Positions 36,084 to 47,584 are shown, numbered from the stretch's first letter. The stretch is 64,000 bases of DNA from Sipunculus nudus (GCA_026874595.1 CM049313.1:49775659-49839658); one strand, 5' to 3'. The notes: generated by a model from the letters alone, not told the origin. Numbers and translations are program-made.

Positions 36084-36248
36084 ATGACATGCAGTCCGTT
36101 AAAGGTTGAGGTTCTAGGAGGCAAACGATGGAAACATAATTTTGACTTTATTTTGTGGGAAAAAGAGAAGGTGGGAAACATTACGCTCCGGTGGGGCAGA
36201 AGTAAATTAAGCTACGGGATCTTAAGCTTGAATCGCATCAGTGGAAAG
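36084..36248 (+). CDS. Candidate exon, 55 codons, phase 0-0
   Basis: The segment starts at an ATG directly after a good acceptor (CAATTTATTTCCCAG) and ends before a near-consensus donor (GGAAAG|GTGAGA). Its length is exactly 55 codons, open throughout. The predicted peptide is basic, with Trp and Lys pairs, no membrane segment and no motif I know. Open reading continues past the donor to a stop near 36340. Splice signals on both sides with a length divisible by three are suggestive, but such combinations occur by chance in tens of kilobases. No partner exon was identified. Confidence 0.3.
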
Positions 36249-37059
36249 GTGAGATTATTCACGGTCACCCCTCTAGGTTGTGCCTATTCGGGGAGTTCCT
36301 CGATCTGTGTTGAAATCTACCAATCAAATTTGATTGATTAATTATCCATGTCCCGCAGGTGCGCTAGTAATCGGGCCTGGGTGATCAAAAGATATAAGTG
36401 GCTGGAAGCGTGTTCTACAACCATGTCATTTAGTTCCAAACATAAATAGAATACTCAACATATACATACTCGTAAGCTAGTGTTAAATTTTGGATTATTA
36501 CCTTCATAAAACCATTTGCAAATAATTAAACACCGATGTTATCGGAGACATTTAACCCCCGCCTGGGGTTAAACAATGCAGTAATGTATAATTAGCTGTC
36601 AAGGTTCAACAACTCTATCTCAGGTCACATCCAGAATAAAGCGTCACGTAATACCTTATTAAGGCTCGATAATAATGAAACAGCTATAAGTCACAATGGG
36701 ATAGTATTCTGTCTATTAAACATAAATTAATGGATTGTACCTTTGATTTAATCCTAACCCTCCGTACTATGTCTGTAACAAATTCTGTTCAGTACTTTTC
36801 GCGTTACAAAAGTAAAGTATACCACCTTTCTTTGCCTAGTGGAGGTACAAAAAAAAACAAAAAGATTTACACAAGTATGACTTTCCTGAAAACACTGAGA
36901 ACATGCATATTAGACTTGAATGGTATGAAGAAATACTTCCTTTTCTGGGCAGATATAATGTAAGCAAGTTCTTAAACAGAGTGTGCTTGTAAACTCTGTC
37001 TTTATTGATTCTATACTAAAAGCACGCAGCTATCATCCTCTCCCCATACAATAAGAACA
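36249..37059. other. AT-rich spacer
   Basis: A 77-codon plus-strand frame at 36730 reads through an A-run and is not convincing. No repeats recognised. Confidence 0.5.
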
Positions 37060-37440
37060 CCATATATTCCTCAAAAAGAACAGAGGGGTATTAAGATTCT
37101 AAGAATATATCAAATCTGATAAAAGAAACCGTAGGAAATCTGTCCAAGGGTGCTGCATTGAACAACCATTGGATAACTGAGAAAGCTATCGAAAGACCTG
37201 ATTTAAAATTTCAGCACTGACCGGTGGTGCTTAAATCACTATGGGAATAGACTCTAGCGAATGTTTCCGCTGCCGCTGGTGCACGTATACACAACCTCAA
37301 ACAGTAAAATAATCAGAAGGAATGCTGCATTGAACAAACCTTGGATAAAAAGACTGATATAAAGTCTTCCGACATTGCATGGTGGTGCTTAATTTTAACA
37401 GTTGAATGTACACGGGCGAATTTTCACAGTAACAGGTGAC
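37060..37440 (+). repeat. Tandem units CATTGAACAA...GGTGGTGCTTAA (left)
   Basis: GCTGCATTGAACAA followed by ACCGGTGGTGCTTAAATCAC, a GAATAGACTCTAGCGAATG-type block and CGCTGGTGCACGTATACACA make a unit (37150-37320). A shorter unit follows (37320-37440). The same unit recurs at 38090-38335. Confidence 0.7.
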
Positions 37441-38045
37441 ACCGCTCCTGACCAACCCATTTATTAATATGAATAAATCGACAAGAATTGGTTCAAAATA
37501 TCCTGAAGATATTATTTACCATACCCGGCTATAATATTTGATAGCAAGATTTAACAATCAAGTGGTCGCCTCAGGGCTGAAGCCAATTGCATAGCTTTCC
37601 ATTTAAAATTTTTCTCTCAAGTTACCCGCCTTTATTTACTGTTGTTACGACCAACAATGAATGAACTTTTTAAAGACACACGAGACCATTAACCCATGGC
37701 TTGGAAAATGAGGACGAAGTTTTTCAATAGGCACAAATATTAAAATGGTTGATGTTGAAATTGTATGAAGTGGCGATATGGTGTTTTATATTTTTTCCAT
37801 GCGACAGATTGAAGGTTTATTTTTGACAAAACATGGTCCCAGCTTATGTTAAAGGTAACTTAAATAAATGTTCATAAACTATTTATCCTGATATTTGTTT
37901 TAACTTCTGCTACACGTTTGACGTGACGGCACCCAGCACTGAAATGTAACTGATGACCCTTTATCAAGCAAGAAAGCAAGATGCAATGTACCAGGAGTTT
38001 ACTGGGTTTTGCGGACCAGGGGCTTAGTACATCTCCACCTTTCCA
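37441..38045 (+). repeat. Dispersed repeat R2, copy 1 (with ~295-bp extra segment)
   Basis: 37441-37590 (GTGACACCGCTCCTGACCAA ... GAAGCCAATTGCATAG) and 37886-38045 (CCTGATATTTGTTTTAACTT ... TAGTACATCTCCACC) align with the continuous segment 43690-44005. Between them 37591-37885 has no counterpart, so either this copy carries an insertion or the other copy a deletion. An 85-codon minus frame here simply reads the repeat. Confidence 0.8.
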
Positions 38046-38335
38046 TAAATCACATCTAATAAAAGAAAGCATAGAAAATCTATTTGAGCTTTCTGCATTG
38101 AACAAACATTGGAATTTAAAGTCTGTCAAAATTCCAGGATTAAATCTTTTAGTACTAGCCGGTGGTGCTTAAATCACCAGGTGAATGGACACGGACAAAT
38201 GGTCCTGCTAATGCTGGTGCACATAAATACAACCTCTGACAGTAAACTATTAGCAGGAATGCTGCATCGTAGAAACCTTTTGCCTAAATTAACAGTTGAA
38301 TATCGCGAGAGAATTTTCGCCTAACGCTGGTTTAT
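38046..38335 (+). repeat. Tandem units CATTGAACAA...GGTGGTGCTTAA (right)
   Basis: Contains TGCATTGAACAAACATTGG, CCGGTGGTGCTTAAATCACC, GAATGGACACGGACAAATGG and ATGCTGGTGCACATAAATAC, then a second shorter unit from AATGCTGCATCG. Matches the units at 37150-37440, so the R2 block is bracketed by two stretches of the same tandem repeat. Confidence 0.7.
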
Positions 38336-38925
38336 ATAAATACACCATATCAGACAACATACACGGCTTGAGTACGAGGTCTCTCATGTTCAGCATATCA
38401 TATGTATTTCAAAATTATCAATAATGAAAATAACTTGCAGTATTGTTACTTCCTGTTAATCAGAGCATGCATTAAGTAATCAGACCCTCGACTTACATGT
38501 TGGGCAGCCGCAGCTTTCATTTCGGTTCAGCTTAGATGTACCTTGATGTTTATGACTCCGGGCATCAAAACTAATCATACAATTCTGTTAAACATTCATG
38601 ATCTTCTGGTGGGAAAATTATATTCAACGTTGAACTATGGCTGCGGTACATTTTTATAAAATGTCCGGTAATTAAAACATTGAATCCATTGAATCCCAAG
38701 GAAATGAAGAAACTTAGAGCGTCATTAGCTATGGATTGTAAAGTGTTGTGATCATAGTTATAGTTTAGTATATTATTTAGACCACCCAAACATTATTTCA
38801 CTACTCGACAGCGGTTTACAAATCAAGAATCCATACACAAAATAACATAACCCACCTTAAATTTATAATAAATCATCACATTACATGCAAGATACGGAGC
38901 ATTTAAAAACATTCACACAGGGTAT
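38336..38925. other. AT-rich spacer
   Basis: No gene or repeat recognised. Confidence 0.5.
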
Positions 38926-39082
38926 TGTTACGGGGTGACATAAAAGCGGACCGAACTGTCTCGCTAGTGAAGCTTGCTTTGCTAGCGAATCGGTTGGAAC
39001 GCCGGACTTGTGCGCCACCAACATGGGTCCGAATCCGGGATCGGCCCACTGTTTTCCCCTGAATAATTCCTCTTCGTAACAG
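38926..39082 (+). mobile_element. tRNA-headed SINE, single copy
   Basis: Complete head: TGTTACGGGGTGACATAAAA, CTCGCTAGTGAAGCTTGC and the A-box-like TAGCGAATCGG, with a B-box carrying one change (GGTCCGAATCC). It ends TAATTCCTCTTCGTAACAG. It lies directly beside the 3' end of LINE fragment B. Confidence 0.85.
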
Positions 39083-39137
39083 TATATAAAGAGAATGACA
39101 AATAAAAATATGCATAAAAAATTAGCCAAACACTCGC

Positions 39138-39835
39138 CTTAACTTCTTTTTATTTTAATTGGCAATAGAGCCAGCTGTCTTAATGTCTCCCGGCAGTCCA
39201 TTCCAAACAGCTGGTGCTGCATACGTAAAAGCACGCTTGCCGTGAGTTTCGATGTGTGTTAAAGCAGGTCTCTAAACTTTGACAGAAGAGATCTTTTACT
39301 GGTCTCCTCTTTTATCAGTTCACTTAGGTATGAAGCTTACACTTCTGATTTGTTTTTACACATTATTAACATTAAACGGACAATTTCAAAATCTATTCGC
39401 TCACGTATCAGTAGCCAGTGCAGAGTCTTAAGACACTCTTTCTCACTATGAAATTTCCTTCTAGCCAAAATCAGACGAGCCGCTGCGTTTTGTAATCGCT
39501 GCAATTTGCTTACTTGCTTTTCTTGTAAATTGAGAAAAACATCGAGTTTTCATAATCTGAACGTATGCACAACGTACACAAAGTGTTATTGTCTATGTAT
39601 TTCCTAATTTGCCTAAGTGTATATAGATGATAAAAACCTTTACTGCATACAGCATTATATGTTCTTTCATACTCATGGTTTCATCAAAGATCAAACCCAT
39701 ATCATGGACTTTGTCTACCGTTTAACCAAAGTAAGGTTACCAAGCTGTTGCCTACTTCCAAAGAGTATAATTTCTGTCTTTTTGTCATTTATTTTTAATA
39801 TATTTAGTATAGTAGCATCCACTTCCTTACTAGCC
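39138..39835 (-). pseudogene. LINE reverse-transcriptase fragment B (C-terminal part)
   Basis: Minus-strand translation, with frameshifts and stops, gives VRKWM, LKINDKKTEIILFGSRQQL, LRQIRKYIDNN, then LQRLQNAAARLIL, KECLKTLHWLLIRERIDFEI and finally a THGKRAFTYAAPAVWNGLP-like block. These follow the order found after the YADD motif in CR1/L2-type non-LTR retrotransposons: the thumb region and the C-terminal H...W.P...R domain. It is too decayed to make a protein. No RNase H or poly(A) tail is evident. It picks up where LINE fragment A stops, in the same orientation. Confidence 0.85.
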
Positions 39836-40571
39836 ATGACAACATGACACTCAGGCCTTCGGAAATAAACTGATAAGGGCCTGGAGTCATGATGGCAGTC
39901 ACAACAGAACGCCCATTCTAAGGGTCGGATCAAAATATTTACTGTCTGGTATTATTTGGCATCACGGCATCACAATAAAGTCGTATTATATGTGCTTAAT
40001 ATCGAAGAAAAAATGTTGTTACACAAAAATAATTACATTTATTACCTCCTTTCATCACTGTGGCACCGATTCACGTGAAGCGGTACTTCTCATTCAAAAC
40101 TAAAGGTGTCATGGCGCGTTCGTGTATGTAAACTTGGAAGCCGGAAGCCGGAAACCAAGGAATTGTCTTATAAATAAAGCAGTTTAAAGCATGTACAGAA
40201 TGCTAACGCTTCCATACCGTTTTGTTTTCCCCCGATAGAATAAGATCTTTATTATCATTCTGTGAAGAATAATAGTGATCCATTCTTTAATCTGAAAGTT
40301 ATGGATAATTTTGTGCTCCGAAGCCATCATGGAAGTCAGTCAGAAGTGCTGGGATGTGATCCAATGTGTATAACTCTCACAGAAGCCACAGAGACGCACT
40401 GGTTAACTTGTGGTCAGTTAAGAGCCACAGAACAAATGCAGTTTCGTTATAATTATAGTTGCATGCATATATTAAAATTGCTTATGCATGATTCTGCTTT
40501 TAATGAGTGTATAATACAATACATGATACATAATCGAAATACTATAACTTCTTAATTTTTTTATTTGTTAA

Positions 40572-40575
<4 letters not shown>

Positions 40576-40626
<51 letters not shown>
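40576..40626. repeat. (TA)n microsatellite
   Basis: About 50 bases of TA. Confidence 0.97.
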
Positions 40627-40632
<6 letters not shown>

Positions 40633-41063
40633 TATAATTTTCACGTAATATATTTCACCCCATCTAGAGCTATGTTTTTGTTAAAGATATTTATATTTAC
40701 ATGGGAAATGTATGGGAAGGGAGTAATTTTTAAAATATGCAATGTAAAGAGGACATTTTGAGGCACCTTAAACAAATGATTATGAGGATTTTCTGTTCCG
40801 CAACTATTCTTCTACATGTTTTTTAACAATATATTCAAACTTGAGGCTGTTTGGCTTTAATATTTATATTTCTATAAAATTACGGTATAAACTGGAAATT
40901 CCAAATATTAAAAAATTCGTAACATGTTAATGTCAATGATGAAATGCGCGTCTATACATTTAAAACTTGCAAAATGTCACTATTTAAAGGTAGTACTCGT
41001 TGTAAAATAATTGATATGTTTAAGTCTTATGACAGTCTTTGCATTTAACCGACTTTTGTGATC

Positions 41064-41200
41064 TGTGAGCGGCCAGGTTCGGACAGCAGAGCACAGTGCG
41101 TGAGTTCGAGTATCAGCCAAGGAGGCGTGAGATTTTTCACGGTCGATCCCACCCCGAGCTGAGCTCTGTGGGGAAACCGTGCATAACTCGCACGGTAATG
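41064..41200 (+). mobile_element. Second type of tRNA-like SINE remnant
   Basis: TGTGAGCGGCCAGGTTCGGA resembles a diverged A-box region and GAGTTCGAGTATC a B-box about 37 bases downstream. A GC-rich body follows (CCACCCCGAGCTGAGCTCTG), then a long G-run. It is distinct from the GGACCGAACTG SINE. Confidence 0.45.
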
Positions 41201-42611
41201 CGATGGGGGGGGGGGGGGGGGGGTGGAGGATTCCTCAATATACTAGTGTATATTTGAATGCTCTCATAGTGGAGTAAATCACCAACTTATGAACTGGAAA
41301 GTAAAAAATATAATAATGAAATTGCTGGGGATTAAAAAGGTAATCTGAAAAATAAATGAAAATTGATTACAAATTAATTGGAAATGAACTCGATAAAATG
41401 AGAGATATAACGTCTGAACGGGCTTGCGCCCTCTATGGATGCACCACTGAATAATAAATATGGTATAATAAACCCTAATACGGCATTAAAATAGTTATAA
41501 ATTACGATGTCATTCAAAATAAAAAACAGTAATATATTTCCCATACGTTGAACAAATATGAAAATTCAGTATATTTTGATCTTTATAAAAATCCATGCAT
41601 CTGAATATTCCGTGTATACTCACTATTTTTATTTGATTCTTATATTTTTATCCTCAGAAAACATATTAACCGGACTATTGTCGGAATTCTCGATACAGTA
41701 GTACCGTGCACTTTCGGACATCTTCTCTCCGAACTTAATAGTTGCTGGTATCAGGTTCTATAATTAAACAGAATTTTTATATCTATAACATTTGCCGTGT
41801 AACAATTTATTTTTAAACATTTACTGAACTTTTTCCCCCAACATAAAATACGGTAACAGCGTAAAATATTGATGGGTTAATATAATCTTGTTTTACAAAA
41901 TGAAATAAAATATCAATATAATATATTATAAAAAACAGCATCAAGAATGTTAAAAACAGATTGAGTTTATGAAAAATATGTCATATTGAAATAATTGAAA
42001 ATGCTTGAAACGTTTGCTGACGATATGATGACCAGTGCATTAGCCATTACTGTCTTCCGAGTTTTACATATCTGGACCATAACCGGGCATTTCCGAGAAA
42101 AAAAAATAGTCTATAACTTCGGATGGATAACTTTGATTTTTGCATTATGATAGAAAAAAACTGATTCTATCAATAAAAATAAAATGGTACTTTCCATTGA
42201 TGTAGTAGCATTTTAATTATTCTTCGATCATTGCTTTATTTTTAAAAAAATCCTGGCTTCCGACTTCGGACTTCCGAGTTTTACACATAGCCGTTTGGGA
42301 ATCCCCTACCGGAAGTTATGGTTCTCCCGCTGACAGACGTGGAGACGAGTTTTTCTTGTAAAAAAAACTTCTGCACGAATACACGTAAGTCCACCGTGGA
42401 TGTAATAATTATTATTTTCCCCAACAGAATACGTCACTTTTTGTCTTAACTCAGGAAAATGACAGCTCGAGAAGTAGATGAAATGAAAAAGTAGTGTCCG
42501 AAATGGCGTGCACATCTGCACATACTAGAATTGATGCGAACCCAATAGCTTTTACTGTCACCCTATCGTCTTCAGTATATCTAAAATCGACGTTTGGGGT
42601 GACAGGCTGTC

Positions 42612-43425
42612 GCTACTCCCTTACTGCACTAACGCAGGATATTATTTCCCCGAATGCTTTGATCTCATCATCACCTTTAGGCTAATGTGATAAATATAGC
42701 TGATTGTCATCTGCAAAACCATCAACATCTGGACGGTACGTTTGAATAAGGTCATATAAGGAAGATAAATATGAAAAAAAACCAATTCTGGTCCTGCTAC
42801 ACTTCCTTGTTGAACACCAAAGCACATCTTAAATTTGCTTGATAAGATGCCATCAATGAGTACTCGCTGGTAACGGTCAGTAAGATATTCCCTAAACCAG
42901 TAAGCAACTGTCCCGCCAAATTCTTATTTATGTTGAAACATATCAGTTAGAATATTTATATCTATTGTATCAAAAGCAGCACTAAGATCTAGAAGTCCTG
43001 AAAACGTAATCTTTTACTATCCATAACAGTCAAAATTTCCGATCGCACACGTAATAATATGGTTTGAGTACTATGGTGTCTCCTGTAGGCTGCCTTTTTC
43101 TCCGACATCTGACCGTTCTTTGGAAGGTATATTACATATTGGTCTATGGCTGCAGTTTCTACCTATTTTAAAATATCTGAGAGATTGCTCTCTGGTCTAT
43201 GTTTCTTAAATTCTTGATCTAATCCTACCTTTTTAATCAACGGCCTAACATAAGAGCATTTCCAGCGTTTTGGAAAATAACCCTGTTTCCGCGACATGTT
43301 AATAATGCGGGACACAACTGGTAAGAGGATCCAGATTACAGTACTTAGAATTCGAATTAGAAACCAATTTTCTTACATTATCTTCAGAAAGTTCAGCAAA
43401 TCAATCAAAATCTATCCAAAGTCTC
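42612..43425 (-). pseudogene. LINE reverse-transcriptase fragment A (N-terminal part)
   Basis: Minus-strand translation across several frameshifts reads FAELSEDNVRKLVSNS, KYCNLDPL, RIINMSRKQGYFPKRWK, the AYRRHHSTQTILLRV block, LLDLSAAFDTIDINIL (motif A), FREYLTDRYQRVLIDG, FGVQQGSVAGPELVF (motif B) and FADDNQLYL (motif C, catalytic ADD retained), then EIKAFGEIISCVSAVRE. This is the fingers-palm part of a CR1/L2-type non-LTR retrotransposon RT. Stops and frame changes show it is dead. The upstream endonuclease is not seen. It ends where fragment B begins in protein order. Confidence 0.92.
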
Positions 43426-43689
43426 ACATTTTTATATTTATGTTCACTAATATTTTCGGTAGATATCTGTATGAGAACCATACTCCATTTTTACATACAA
43501 AGGAGGCCATACAAAATGAAACAGATTCAATTAATCCATGTTACTTCTAACCTGTAATGTGCTCCACCTAAGCATTTCACCTAACATGTTGGACTTGAGT
43601 TCTTACACATGGCGTCGTTTTACGATATGAGATCATTATAAAAGAAACACGGGCAATGGCTATGTGCAGCAAGTTGACGGCACAAAGAT
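43426..43689. other. Spacer
   Basis: No gene or repeat recognised. An 84-codon plus-strand frame overlaps the antisense of the LINE. Confidence 0.5.
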
Positions 43690-44005
43690 CAAAATGATCG
43701 GTGACACCGCTCCCGACCAACCATTTATACGGCAAGAATTGGTTCAACATATCCTGAAGACATTATCATATCTATTGATGCTATTCGATGGTAAAATTTA
43801 ACAACCTAGTGTTGCCTCAGGTCTGAAGCCAGTTGCATATCCTGATATCTGGTTTACTTCTGCTACACGTTTGACGTGAAGGTACCCGGCACTGAAATGT
43901 GACTGATGACTCTATATCAGGCAAGAAGGCAAGATGCAAAGTACCAGGAGTTTACTGGGTTTGGCGGACCAGGGGCTAAGTACATCTTCACGTTCCCCCA
44001 CACTT
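43690..44005 (+). repeat. Dispersed repeat R2, copy 2 (continuous)
   Basis: Co-linear with 37441-37590 plus 37886-38045 at high similarity: GTGACACCGCTCCCGACCAA, ACAAGAATTGGTTCA-like, TCTGCTACACGTTTGACGTG, GCAAGATGCAAAGTACCAGG, GACCAGGGGCTAAGTACATC. It lacks the 295-bp middle segment of copy 1 and the flanking tandem units. Confidence 0.8.
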
Positions 44006-46288
44006 GCTGCCAGGCAATCGAGACCACAGCTGTTCTTGGTAAATGAGCAATAAATGACTTGATAAATGGTCCCAAGAGTACAAGACCTGCGCCGTGTGTA
44101 CTTGATCAAACAGTTATCCTATAGAGACTGGTGGTCCATACTATTGTAGACGAGTTCCTCGGCATTTCTAATAAATCCTTCTCTGGGTCGACCGCATTAC
44201 ACGTCACCGTCACCTCGAAACCTGACATCCATCATTCTGCTGCAGGGTTTGGTTGAACTCGACCAGCCTTCGTGACCAACATTTACAGCAGTAATTACAA
44301 CATCAAAGTTAAAACTTCCAAACCTGGATCTATATCATCCATGAGTTAAGTTTCTATACCCTGGATAAACAAATCATGATACAATATAAATGACGAATAA
44401 TCACATGAACGTTAGGGGAATGCATATGACAACTAATTCCATGGACTGCAATTACCGTTTGGTAGATAAAAGCGGATTTAAGCATCTTTTCAACGAATCT
44501 TACAGTCGTGTTTTTTCCGAGATACTATCAATAGCATTCAGCCGTCGTGTACTTTAAAGCCGGTTTTACATATATTGCACTATAAGTTATGCCACAACCC
44601 CTGAAAATCTTAGCAGAACATGTTTCCTTGAACAAGTCTCACATGCACGTAACATCCAAACCTTGTTTATCAACGTGTTTTGTATAGATTACTACTAGGC
44701 ATCTGCATTTTAAGGACTACATTCCTCGGCCATGCGGGATGCTCTCAAATCCGTGTATGCATTTACTTATTCGGCCCATATGCCCAATTAATTTGTGTTT
44801 GACTGACTTCCAATTTTTGAATATTCCTTAAGGACGTTCCTGCAACTGGATCATGTTCCGAATCCACACCTTAATCTAAGCGAGTCTTCAATGGCCCTTT
44901 CCGGAAAATTTAGTGAGATTCCGTTAATGATTGCGCGAGTTATATTGTGAACAAAAACAAAAAAAAAAAAACACGCACATACAATCGGGGATGATCGCAA
45001 TCGCAATAGAAAACGAATGCAGGGCATATCCTTTGGCCCAAGTTGCGGCGCTTGGTAGGTGAGGAAGAGGCGGAAGAAAGCAGATGAAACAGATAAAATC
45101 ACCGGCCCTGGACGTGCCACAGTAAATTATCTCTTAGCTACGCAGGGAATCAACCCCGGGTCGCCAGCGAAAACTGCAGAGTTCGTTTCCATTCTTCCGT
45201 CCAGGCCCAAATGTGGCCCTCTGTCTTGAAGCTATTTTTATGCTCTCGGCGACTCTAGTGCTGCGACCGTAACTCATGTATCACCACTTTGTCACACCCG
45301 ATAACGATACTGGCACCGTGTATGATGTTGATGAATATAGAACATTTTTAATGTGGTCCCACATGTGCCTATATTCGTATAGCTAGGGTTACATCCCCCC
45401 CCCCCCCCCCCCCACACACACACACGCACATTCACAAGAAAGTCACATTTTCGTGCATGAGATTATCAACAGGCCTGTTAATTTGACAGGGGTCTCATTG
45501 TAAACAAATCATTATATTCTGTTTGAGACATATATCTATAAAATGAACATTCGAATTGATGCTACAGTGATTAATAAATTGTAACCCAATAATTTGGACT
45601 AAGTACTAATTATAGTTTCTCATCTAATGACGGATATAAAGTGATTGTTAAATAATAAAATATGATAATTAAGTAAATACAACAATAATTGCTTGCTCGA
45701 TTTATGACTGGGTTCGATTCTTTGCTAACACTGAGTGAGTCTTCTTCGAATACTCCCGGTTCAATCACACTGTTGTTGTAGTCGTCCTTTGGAGGGCTTG
45801 TTTATTATTCTGTTGAAACCCAGTAGCATATATTTCGTAATAAATAAAAAGGAAGGCGATCTTTACTTTATTCGGCAACAATTAAATTACTTGCTTGATT
45901 CTTGCGAAATGAAATCTGGATCAGACGCTCTAAAACAATTTCAAGCAGGGGGACTGGCGCTAACAAAGTTTTGCTACAATTATCTCAAACCTAGCGGCAA
46001 ATTCCGGCGGTCTGACACTTCCTTCGGGTCCTGATAATATAATCTAGAGCCTATCTGACTCTAATGACTCCGAAGACTTCTGTTTATTACAGTTAATAGG
46101 TGTTATGCCAATTTTGTCAATACGACCCGCAAAGAAATGAGGACAATGCTGTATCTGAAGACAGAAATTGTCTTGTATATTACAATGTCCATGTGTCATG
46201 GTCATATAAGATATCACGAATGATATTTCAGTTCAAAAGAGGGAATGTGATATATGAGCCCCTCGGTATTTTGCTGCATTGGTTCAAA
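44006..46288. other. Gene-free block
   Basis: Includes a minus-strand tRNA-like segment near 45125-45215 (B-box GGTTGATTCC at 45145-45154 on the complement), a C-run followed by CA repeats (about 45396-45426), and open frames without ATG at 44851-45120 and 45735-46034. No gene supported. Confidence 0.45.
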
Positions 46289-46438
46289 CAACAAAACTGG
46301 ATTTCGTAAAAAGAACTTTCCACGTATGTCAGGTTTCTTTTATACAACTTATGATGTATATTTAATAAATACAATCCGATGTATGTGACTGAACTTTTGT
46401 AAATTCGTTGAGATTTCATACAAACATTCTGTTAAACA

Positions 46439-46502
<64 letters not shown>

Positions 46503-46650
46503 ACAAAACTTGATTTCGTAAAAGGAACTTTCCTCATTTGTCAGGTTTCTTTTATACAATTAATTATGTATAATTGAATAAAATTCAATCCGATATATGT
46601 GACTGAACTTTTGTGATTTAGTTGAGATTTCATACAAAAACTATAGCAAT
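46289..46650 (+). repeat. Tandem duplication (212-bp offset) around a (TA)n tract
   Basis: 46289-46436 and 46501-46648 are direct repeats, both starting CAACAAAACT.GATTTCGTAA and sharing TGTCAGGTTTCTTTTATACA, ATGTGACTGAACTTTTGT and TTGAGATTTCATACAAA. The (TA)n tract 46439-46500 sits at the junction, a likely site of slippage. Confidence 0.85.
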
Positions 46651-47129
46651 AGATATATATGGAAATTCACGATTCGAATCGCTCTCTGGAAACGCCAAGA
46701 ATATATTTTTTCATTAGATTTTATGGCAGTTTTTGTCTAGGTTTACCGTTTGTATCTACAAAGTAGACCAGACACATTTACACAAGGGTGCCAGCAGCCA
46801 ACTTTGAAAAAAAAGTTCCTGATTTCTCTGATTATTTTCTGACCTTTAGCTGTTTTTCAAGCATAAACAAACCCGACAAATTTAAAATTCAGTCTACAAA
46901 ACGTCATTTTACTGCTAACCCATACAAAATTTTTTTGACAATTATGACTAGAATGCTGCAGAGAGAAAAGCAAACTGAAAATAGAATTTTGTTAATGACA
47001 TTGTCATCTTGAAGGAAAATTTCAATGTGATATCAAGCAATTATCATGTGTATAATTTTATTACAAAATAACAATAAACGGGGTCAATGTAAAGTTACTG
47101 CATTGTGTTCTGCCTTCGCAGTTTGTTAC
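46651..47129. other. AT-rich spacer
   Basis: No gene or repeat recognised. Confidence 0.5.
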
Positions 47130-47584
47130 CTGTGCATATTCATGTCCTTGAGCATATTCGTTAGACGAGCCCCTGTTTGTTACGAAGAGAAATTATTCAG
47201 GGAAAAAGATTGGGCCGATCCGGGATTCCGAACGCATGTTGGAGGCGCACAGTTCCGGCGTACCAACCGCTTCGCTAGAAAAGCATGCTTCACTAGCGAG
47301 ACAGTTCGGTCCGCTTTTATGTCATCCCCAAACACACCCCCTCTTAGGAGCGTTCTGCTATCAGAACAAGACTTATTATCCCAGGAGTCACACTTTGGTG
47401 AGCATATTCGTAAGACGAGCCCCCATTTTGTTACGAAGAGAAATTACTCAGGGGAAAAGATTTGGCCGATCCGGGATCCGAACCCATGTTGGTGGCGCAC
47501 AGTTCCGGCGTTACAACCGATTCGCTAGAAAAGCATGCTTCACTAGCGAGACAGTTCGATCCGCTTTTATGTCACCCCGTAACA
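47130..47584 (-). mobile_element. Inverted tandem of the tRNA-headed SINE
   Basis: Two full heads on the minus strand (47430-47584 first, then 47179-47330), offset by 250-252 bases, plus the start of another body at 47130-47178 (TGAGCATATTCGTTAGACGA on the plus strand). The shared body carries GAGTCACACTTTGGTGAGCA and GCGTTCTGCTATCAGAACAA on the plus strand, homologous to the linker at 20.24-20.36 kb. B-boxes are slightly decayed. The 160-codon and 129-codon frames that overlap here are translations of the repeat. Confidence 0.88.

Larger units (their letters stand above)
39836..42611. other. 2.78-kb segment separating the two LINE fragments
   Basis: Contains a (TA)n tract (40576-40626), a tRNA-like SINE remnant (about 41064-41200), a G-run (about 41205-41223), and two CTTCCGAGTTTTACA.AT copies (about 42057 and 42281). 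No transposase frame or strong terminal inverted repeats are visible. If the LINE was once continuous this block is the interrupting DNA. Confidence 0.5.

Noticed and set aside
40262-40555. 97-codon plus-strand frame before a (TA)n tract
   Set aside because: The first codon is GTG, there is no motif, and it lies in the block between LINE fragments.
41205-41223. Poly-G runs (also 5776, 30918) as functional quadruplexes
   Set aside because: Simple homopolymers next to SINE-like or repeat sequence; length is also error-prone in assemblies. No adjacent promoter.
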